From assembly GCF_002158865.1 (NCBI RefSeq), contig NZ_CP021455.1, forward strand, positions 3,472,001 through 3,536,000: a stretch of DNA of 64,000 nt. The letters are read 5' to 3'. The notes under the pieces are model-generated. The model ran no database searches and was not told the DNA's origin. It worked only from the letters and a program-made list of their open reading frames with translations. Below are positions 59,877 to 64,000 of this stretch, one piece after another. The translations under genes and the position numbers were made by a program. Source of the stretch: Comamonas serinivorans. GTDB lineage: Bacteria; Pseudomonadota; Gammaproteobacteria; Burkholderiales; Burkholderiaceae_C. How positions within the stretch are numbered: position 1 is the first letter of the stretch; every line of letters starts with the position of its first letter.

Positions 59877-60511
59877 GCTTGGACCCCTTTGTGGCGAGTG
59901 TAATGATTGCAACATCACGTACAGAGCACTGCAGCCCAGCGGTCACGGCCGCTGCGTCAACGGTTGTGGGCGCCACTTTTCACGCTGCCGTGCGTGACGT
60001 GTTTCACGGTTCGCGGAGCTCGCCTGCGTGAGGCTTGAGACGCTCAGGCACCGAGCGTCTGACTTAACCCGATACCAAGGCCTGAGTCATGGGCAGGGCG
60101 CGCATTGCTTTTTGATGCGCGGATCTCGTCAAATTGAGGGCCCATATCCCGGGGCGCAGCGCATCGGTGCGTTGCACAGCTCATGGCCACGCAGCTCTTC
60201 AAGCTGAGCGTCAACTTCTTCGGGCATGCAGCACCCAGTCATCCTCCCGATCCGGTGAGCTCTTCACCCGAACATTCCTGAAGCCACAAGACAGGTGACC
60301 CACTTGCTCGAGCTCGATCCGCATCCTGTGCGCTCGCAGTTGGGACGACGCAGCGCCAGGACTCACCGGCTGGCGCTCCACAGGATGACAGCCCGCCCGT
60401 TTAATTCACAGCGCTCAAACGCCAAACCTTCGACTGGCGCCCAGCCGGCGAACACAAAGCCTCATCGCCTACCCGCAATGAGCGCAGGCCGCATCAAGCG
60501 GGGACCCACCT
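59877..60511. other. Intergenic region upstream of the pilin operon
   Basis: About 630 bp between the start of fimT and the stop of pfkA. No gene was recognised on either strand. It must hold the fimT promoter, but no clear sigma-54 or sigma-70 site could be assigned. Confidence 0.5.
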
Positions 60512-61588
60512 TCAAGCCACAACACGCGGCACCACATCCCCCAGGCAAATGCCGATGTCGCGCGCTGTGCTCAGCAAGGGGTCGTCGACCGGCACGGTGC
60601 GCTGCTGGTTCGCCACGGTGGCCATGGGCACGTGGCCAATGCGGCCATGCTGCAGGGTGACCATGCAGCCCGACTGCCCGGCGATGACCAACTGCGCCGC
60701 GTGGTGACCAAAGCGGGTGGCCAGCACGCGGTCGAAGGGCGTGGGGTCGCCGCCGCGCTGCAGGTGACCCAGCACGGTGGTGCGCACTTCGCTGCGCAGG
60801 TGCGGCTGCAGGCGCGCGCGCAGCACATGGCCCACACCGCCCAGGCGCACGGGGTCTGGGCTGCCCCCGACCAGCTCCCGCACGGTTTGGCTGGCACCGC
60901 TCTCCTTGGCACCCTCGCCGATGCAGATCAGGGTGTAACGCTGACGCTGTTCGCGTTCGCGGCACACGGCCAAGACCGTGTCCAGTTCAAAGTCGATCTC
61001 GGGCAACAGGATGACATCGGCCGCGCCGGCCACGCCGCCTTCCAGGGCCAGCCAGCCGGCATGCCGGCCCATGGTCTCGACGATCATCACGCGGTGGTGG
61101 CTCATGGCCGTGCTTTCGATGCGGCGCAGGCTTTCGGTCACGGTGGCCACCGCCGTGTCAAAGCCAAAACTGCGCTCGCAGGTGGCAATGTCGTTGTCGA
61201 TGGTCTTGGGCACGCCCACGCAGGCCAGGCCCACACGCTGCGCCAGGCCATGGGCAAGCGACATGGTGCCGTCGCCGCCGATGGCCACCACCACGTCCAG
61301 CCCCAGCGCCTGAACGTTGCGTTTCACCTGGGCCAACGTGGCCTCGTCCTTCAGCGGGTTGGCCGAGTTGCTGGTGCCGAGGATGGTGCCGCCCTCGTGC
61401 AGGATGCCCGAGACTTGGTCCCAGGTGAGCGCCTTGATCGCCGGCTCAGGCGCCATCAGCCCTTCAAACCCGTCGGCAATGCCCAGGACCTCGCACTGGC
61501 CATGGTTGATGAGCGACTTGGTGACGGAGCGAATCACCGCATTGAGGCCGGGGCAATCGCCGCCGCCAGTGAGGATGCCGACTTTCAC
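60512..61588 (-). CDS. pfkA: 6-phosphofructokinase (PfkA family)
   Basis: A 358-residue PfkA-fold phosphofructokinase. It begins VKVGILTGGGDCPGLNAVIRS, has VVAIGGDGTMSLAHG, VGVPKTIDNDI, the fructose-6-phosphate site MGRHAGWLA and PEIDFELD, and ILGTSNSANPL. The residue before the T of GGDGT is Gly, as in ATP-dependent enzymes, while PKTIDND carries Lys as in pyrophosphate-dependent ones; this mixed pair occurs in a separate ATP- or mixed-donor clade. The GTG at 61588 has AAGGA upstream. The phosphate donor needs testing. Confidence 0.92.
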   Translation of the reverse strand: MKVGILTGGGDCPGLNAVIRSVTKSLINHGQCEVLGIADGFEGLMAPEPAIKALTWDQVSGILHEGGTILGTSNSANPLKDEATLAQVKRNVQALGLDVVVAIGGDGTMSLAHGLAQRVGLACVGVPKTIDNDIATCERSFGFDTAVATVTESLRRIESTAMSHHRVMIVETMGRHAGWLALEGGVAGAADVILLPEIDFELDTVLAVCREREQRQRYTLICIGEGAKESGASQTVRELVGGSPDPVRLGGVGHVLRARLQPHLRSEVRTTVLGHLQRGGDPTPFDRVLATRFGHHAAQLVIAGQSGCMVTLQHGRIGHVPMATVANQQRTVPVDDPLLSTARDIGICLGDVVPRVVA

Positions 61589-61676
61589 GTGAGGTCCTTG
61601 TGGGCTGTGCCCGTGCAAAGAGGCTGATTGTCGCGGCAGCGCGGGCAGCGCGGGCAACGCTGGCTGCGGGCGCGTG

Positions 61677-61793
61677 ATGGTCGCTGAACTGCGCGCCAAG
61701 ACCGACGCCCCCATGATCGAATGCAAGAAGGCCCTGACCGAGGCCAACGGCGACATGGTCAAGGCGGAAGAGCTGCTGCGCGTCAAACTGGGC
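61677..61793 (+). pseudogene. Duplicated fragment of tsf (EF-Ts UBA region)
   Basis: These 117 bp repeat codons 7-45 of tsf (17580-17696) with 3 mismatches, one of which changes Met to Ile (APMIECKK for APMMECKK). Homology begins exactly at ATGGTC and stops after VKLG. The frame runs on as unrelated sequence to a stop at 62037-62039. The gene core and start are missing, so it is a fragment, placed between pfkA and an unknown gene. Confidence 0.92.
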
Positions 61794-62164
61794 TTCACGG
61801 AGGCACCCAGCTTTGCGAGGGAACGCTTCATCATGGGTGAGATGCGTACCTGTCGGCGACCGGGCGCGGCGCCCTCCCCTGGCCCCGGCTTCTGCGCCAC
61901 GCAGGCCCTTCGCCCGGTGCCCGCAGGCACTGGCCCGTACGCCGCGAACCGCGAACCTTGCGCATTCGCTGTCGCGACCTGTGGGCAATCGCCTGCCCGG
62001 GCCAGTTCGGCCATCCGATCCAGCGCTGCCCGTTTTTAGGCGCAGCACACGAACAGCCGCGGCGCTGGCCGTCGCCACGCGCTGGAGGCCAGCCAACTCA
62101 CCACAACCTGTCACCCAGGAACAGCCCCCTGGATCGAGCCGGCGAGCCCGCAACCGGCGCGCCG
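61794..62164. other. Sequence after the tsf fragment
   Basis: No recognisable gene. The tsf-fragment reading frame continues until 62039, but the added residues have no family resemblance and are Arg/Pro/Ala-rich, as expected for chance reading of GC-rich DNA. Confidence 0.45.
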
Positions 62165-62527
62165 TCAGCCCACGCCCCAGGTCTCGCGCAAGGCCTGTGC
62201 GAAGGCTTCGCTGCCGGTGAGGGTGAGCACCAGCGTGGTCCGCCCGTCGCTGGCGGCGTCCACGGCCAGGGTGCCATTGTGGGCGTCGCCCCGGATGGCC
62301 AAGGGCTGACCGGCATCGTCCTGCGCCTGCAGGTCGACATCCCACGTGCCGCCTTCGTCCAACGGCAGTGCCGGTCCGAACTGGCTGTGCGCCCAGCGCA
62401 GCAGGGCTTGCACCTCGGCCAGCCACTGCGTGACGTGTTCGACGCGCACGCAGGCCATGGCGTCCCAGGTGGTCACGCCGTCGGCGCCGTCGCAGGTGTC
62501 GAAGTCGAGGTAATGCAGGTCCGGCAT
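62165..62527 (-). CDS. Small acidic protein of unknown function
   Basis: A 120-residue soluble protein, not recognised. It starts MPDLHYLDFDTCDGADGVTT and is acidic, with a conserved-looking end TLVLTLTGSEAFAQALRETWG. The ATG at 62527 was chosen as the one outside the flanking 52-bp copy 15; an in-frame ATG at 62554 lies within that element. Codon use resembles its neighbours. Probably a real conserved gene of unknown role. Confidence 0.65.
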   Translation of the reverse strand: MPDLHYLDFDTCDGADGVTTWDAMACVRVEHVTQWLAEVQALLRWAHSQFGPALPLDEGGTWDVDLQAQDDAGQPLAIRGDAHNGTLAVDAASDGRTTLVLTLTGSEAFAQALRETWGVG

Positions 62528-62543
62528 GTCACATCGATGCAAA

Positions 62544-62595
62544 GGGGTATGCATCCATCTCCGTTATTAATTCAACGGCAATGGCTGCATACTGC
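62544..62595. repeat. 52-bp palindromic element, copy 15
   Basis: GTATGCA/TGCATAC outer and CCGTT/AACGG inner stems, loop AT-rich. It lies between the small acidic protein gene (start 17 bp away) and ybaK (stop 51 bp away), co-directional. Confidence 0.93.
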
Positions 62596-62645
62596 TCAAA
62601 TCATTGACCCATGACACAACTGGCCTGCCGGGCCTGCTGGCCACC

Positions 62646-63170
62646 TCAAGCCGCGGCCTGCGTCACCGGGCCCGCGGGCTGCCCCGTCCAGCGGACGAGG
62701 TCATCCACGGTGAGCCGGAACACCGCATGCGGATGCCCGGCCGCGGCCCAGATGGTGTCAAAGCGCGCCAATTGCTCGTCGACCAGCACGACCAGTGGCG
62801 CAGCGCCTTCGGGGGCCGCAGCAGGCTGGTGGGCCACGGGCGCCACGCCGCCGATCGAAAAGCCCGTGGCGGCCTTCACGAACGCGGCGTCGGCGCGGCC
62901 GATGGGACCGACCCGTGCCGCCACCTGGGCCTCGTCCACGCGCAAGTCGCCCGAGGTAACGACGAGCACAGCCGCGTCGTCGGCCTGGCGCCTGAAGATG
63001 ATGCTTTTCGCAATCTGGCCCAGCTGCACACCCAAGGCGTCGGCAGCCTGCTGCGCCGTGCGCGCCGCGCCGTTCAGCATCTGCGGTAGATCGGCATGGC
63101 CACGCTCAGCGAGCCAACGCGCCACGCGCTGCACGCCATCGGGAAGGGGAAGGAGTTCTGCACCACACAT
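62646..63170 (-). CDS. YbaK/EbsC-family aminoacyl-tRNA deacylase
   Basis: A 174-residue member of the YbaK/ProX/EbsC family that hydrolyses mischarged tRNAs such as Cys-tRNA-Pro. Family features: LGVQLGQIAKSIIFRR with the essential Lys, ATGFSIGGVAPVAHQ and VLVDEQLARFDTIWAAAG, HAVFRLTVDDL. Normal length. The ATG at 63170 is the first in frame. Lies 32 bp after the pseudouridine synthase stop. Confidence 0.92.
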   Translation of the reverse strand: MCGAELLPLPDGVQRVARWLAERGHADLPQMLNGAARTAQQAADALGVQLGQIAKSIIFRRQADDAAVLVVTSGDLRVDEAQVAARVGPIGRADAAFVKAATGFSIGGVAPVAHQPAAAPEGAAPLVVLVDEQLARFDTIWAAAGHPHAVFRLTVDDLVRWTGQPAGPVTQAAA

Positions 63171-63202
63171 GCCCGCGATGCTAACGGCTGCGGCGCACGC
63201 CC

Positions 63203-63952
63203 TCAGCCCTGGCCATCGAGCGCCGCCAGATCAGCGGGCCTCAGCCAGCGCCAGTGCCCCGGTGCCAAGGCCTCGTCCAGCTTCAGCTGACCGATCTGCG
63301 AGCGGTGCAGCCCTTCAACCCGGTTGCCGGCAGCCGCCACCATGCGCTTGACCTGGTGGTACTTGCCTTGCAGCAGGGTGAGCCGCAGGTGCTGCGGCGC
63401 CACGAGCTCGGCCGCATGGGCCGCCAGGGTCTCGCGCTCATCCACCAACTGCACCCCGGCCAGCAGCGCCTGGCACAAGGCCGGTGTAGCGGCGTGCTTG
63501 AGGCTGACCTCGTACACCTTGGGCTGCTTGCGTTTGGGCGAACTCATGCGGTGGATGAAGGTGCCATCGTCGGACAGCAGCAACAGGCCGGTGGTGTCCT
63601 GGTCCAGGCGCCCCACCGCCTGCACGCCCGGCGCCGAGCCCTTGACCGGGCGCTGGCGCAGCGGTGCTGGCAACAAGGTGTAGACGCTGGGCCAGGCCGA
63701 CGGCTTTTGCGAGCACTCGGTGCCCTCAGGCTTGTGCAGCATCAGGTAGGCCTTGGCCTGGTACGGCCACGCCTCACCATCCAGTTCGAACTGCAGGCCA
63801 TCCAGCGCCAAGGGCTGGCCGGCGTCGGCCACGACCCGGCCTTGCACCCGCAGGCTGCCGCGCTGGATGAGGCCCGCGCAGACGCGCCGGGTGCCAAAGC
63901 CCTGGGAATACAGCATGTCCTCGGCGGACAACATCTGGGCGGGACGGTTCAT
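63203..63952 (-). CDS. RsuA/RluB-family RNA pseudouridine synthase
   Basis: A 249-residue pseudouridine synthase. An S4-like N-terminal part (MLYSQGFGTRRVCAGLIQRGSLRVQGRV) precedes the catalytic domain with the Asp motif VGRLDQDTTGLLLLSDDG. KVYEVSLKH and QGKYHQVKRMVAAAGNRVEGLHR are typical of the RsuA group. The target base in 16S or 23S rRNA is not fixed by sequence. The ATG at 63952 starts MNRPAQMLSAEDM. Confidence 0.92.
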   Translation of the reverse strand: MNRPAQMLSAEDMLYSQGFGTRRVCAGLIQRGSLRVQGRVVADAGQPLALDGLQFELDGEAWPYQAKAYLMLHKPEGTECSQKPSAWPSVYTLLPAPLRQRPVKGSAPGVQAVGRLDQDTTGLLLLSDDGTFIHRMSSPKRKQPKVYEVSLKHAATPALCQALLAGVQLVDERETLAAHAAELVAPQHLRLTLLQGKYHQVKRMVAAAGNRVEGLHRSQIGQLKLDEALAPGHWRWLRPADLAALDGQG

Positions 63953-64000
63953 GTGGGACGCCTTTCCAAGCAAAGGCCCTCACCGGCCAAGACCCGAGGA

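Noticed and set aside
60060..60120. Minus-strand reading with GLGIGLSQT, reminiscent of a histidine kinase end
   Set aside because: No upstream kinase motifs, frame open for only a few dozen codons, composition random.
1..64000. CRISPR array or insertion sequence
   Set aside because: No regularly spaced repeats and no transposase frame with terminal inverted repeats. The 52-bp elements are dispersed, not arrayed.

Overview
The window is high-GC DNA from a betaproteobacterium of the order Burkholderiales, most likely family Comamonadaceae. This rests on the unbroken rpsB-tsf-pyrH-frr-uppS-cdsA-dxr-rseP-bamA-skp-lpxD-fabZ-lpxA-lpxB-rnhB gene order, an IPTL-CTERM surface protein, a fimT-pilV-pilW-pilX-pilY1-pilE minor-pilin operon and the general protein character. 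The species cannot be named from the sequence alone. Most genes lie on the minus strand.

Layout. 1-2.65 kb: carA and the start of carB, separated by two small unrecognised genes. 2.97-18.6 kb: a long minus-strand housekeeping operon for translation factors, undecaprenyl phosphate, phospholipid and isoprenoid precursors, outer-membrane assembly (BamA, Skp, RseP) and lipid A (LpxD, FabZ, LpxA, LpxB), ending with RNase HII and a SpoU methyltransferase. 18.9-24.2 kb: NAD(P)HX repair enzyme, a DUF3011 protein, and a three-gene set of secreted proteins including an IPTL-CTERM protein. 24.5-34.8 kb: alaS, a DUF4272 protein with a long low-complexity N-terminus, two tandem YbjQ proteins, a chromate transporter, a phytase-like lipoprotein and an SH3 protein. 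35-39.4 kb: a class II aldolase, a strip of gene remnants, an arsR-arsB-arsC-arsH operon and tRNA-Thr(CGT). 39.5-53.4 kb: fbp, pepN and metabolic or transport singletons, then purT. 53.5-59.9 kb: the type IV minor pilin operon. 60.5-64 kb: pfkA, a stray fragment of tsf, YbaK and a pseudouridine synthase.

Main discovery. Fifteen copies of a dispersed palindromic element, each alignable at exactly 52 bp, are scattered through the window. Each has a nearly invariant outer stem (GNAGTATG at one end, CATACTNC at the other), an inner stem of CCGTT/AACGG type that varies with compensating changes, and a loop of about 8 bp. They sit at gene boundaries, several within a few bases of a start or stop codon, in both convergent and co-directional gaps. 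One lies in frame inside an ABC exporter gene, where it encodes part of the linker between the membrane and ATPase domains. I recognise no described family with this consensus.

Other points of interest are a 117-bp, about 97% identical copy of the EF-Ts UBA coding region next to pfkA; frameshifted remnants of a peptide-ABC ATPase and an SDR enzyme beside the ars genes; an AT-rich 5' part of pilY1; a probably frameshifted small gene abutting a 52-bp element; and pentapeptide repeats at the N-terminus of ChrA. No CRISPR array, insertion sequence or rRNA was seen.
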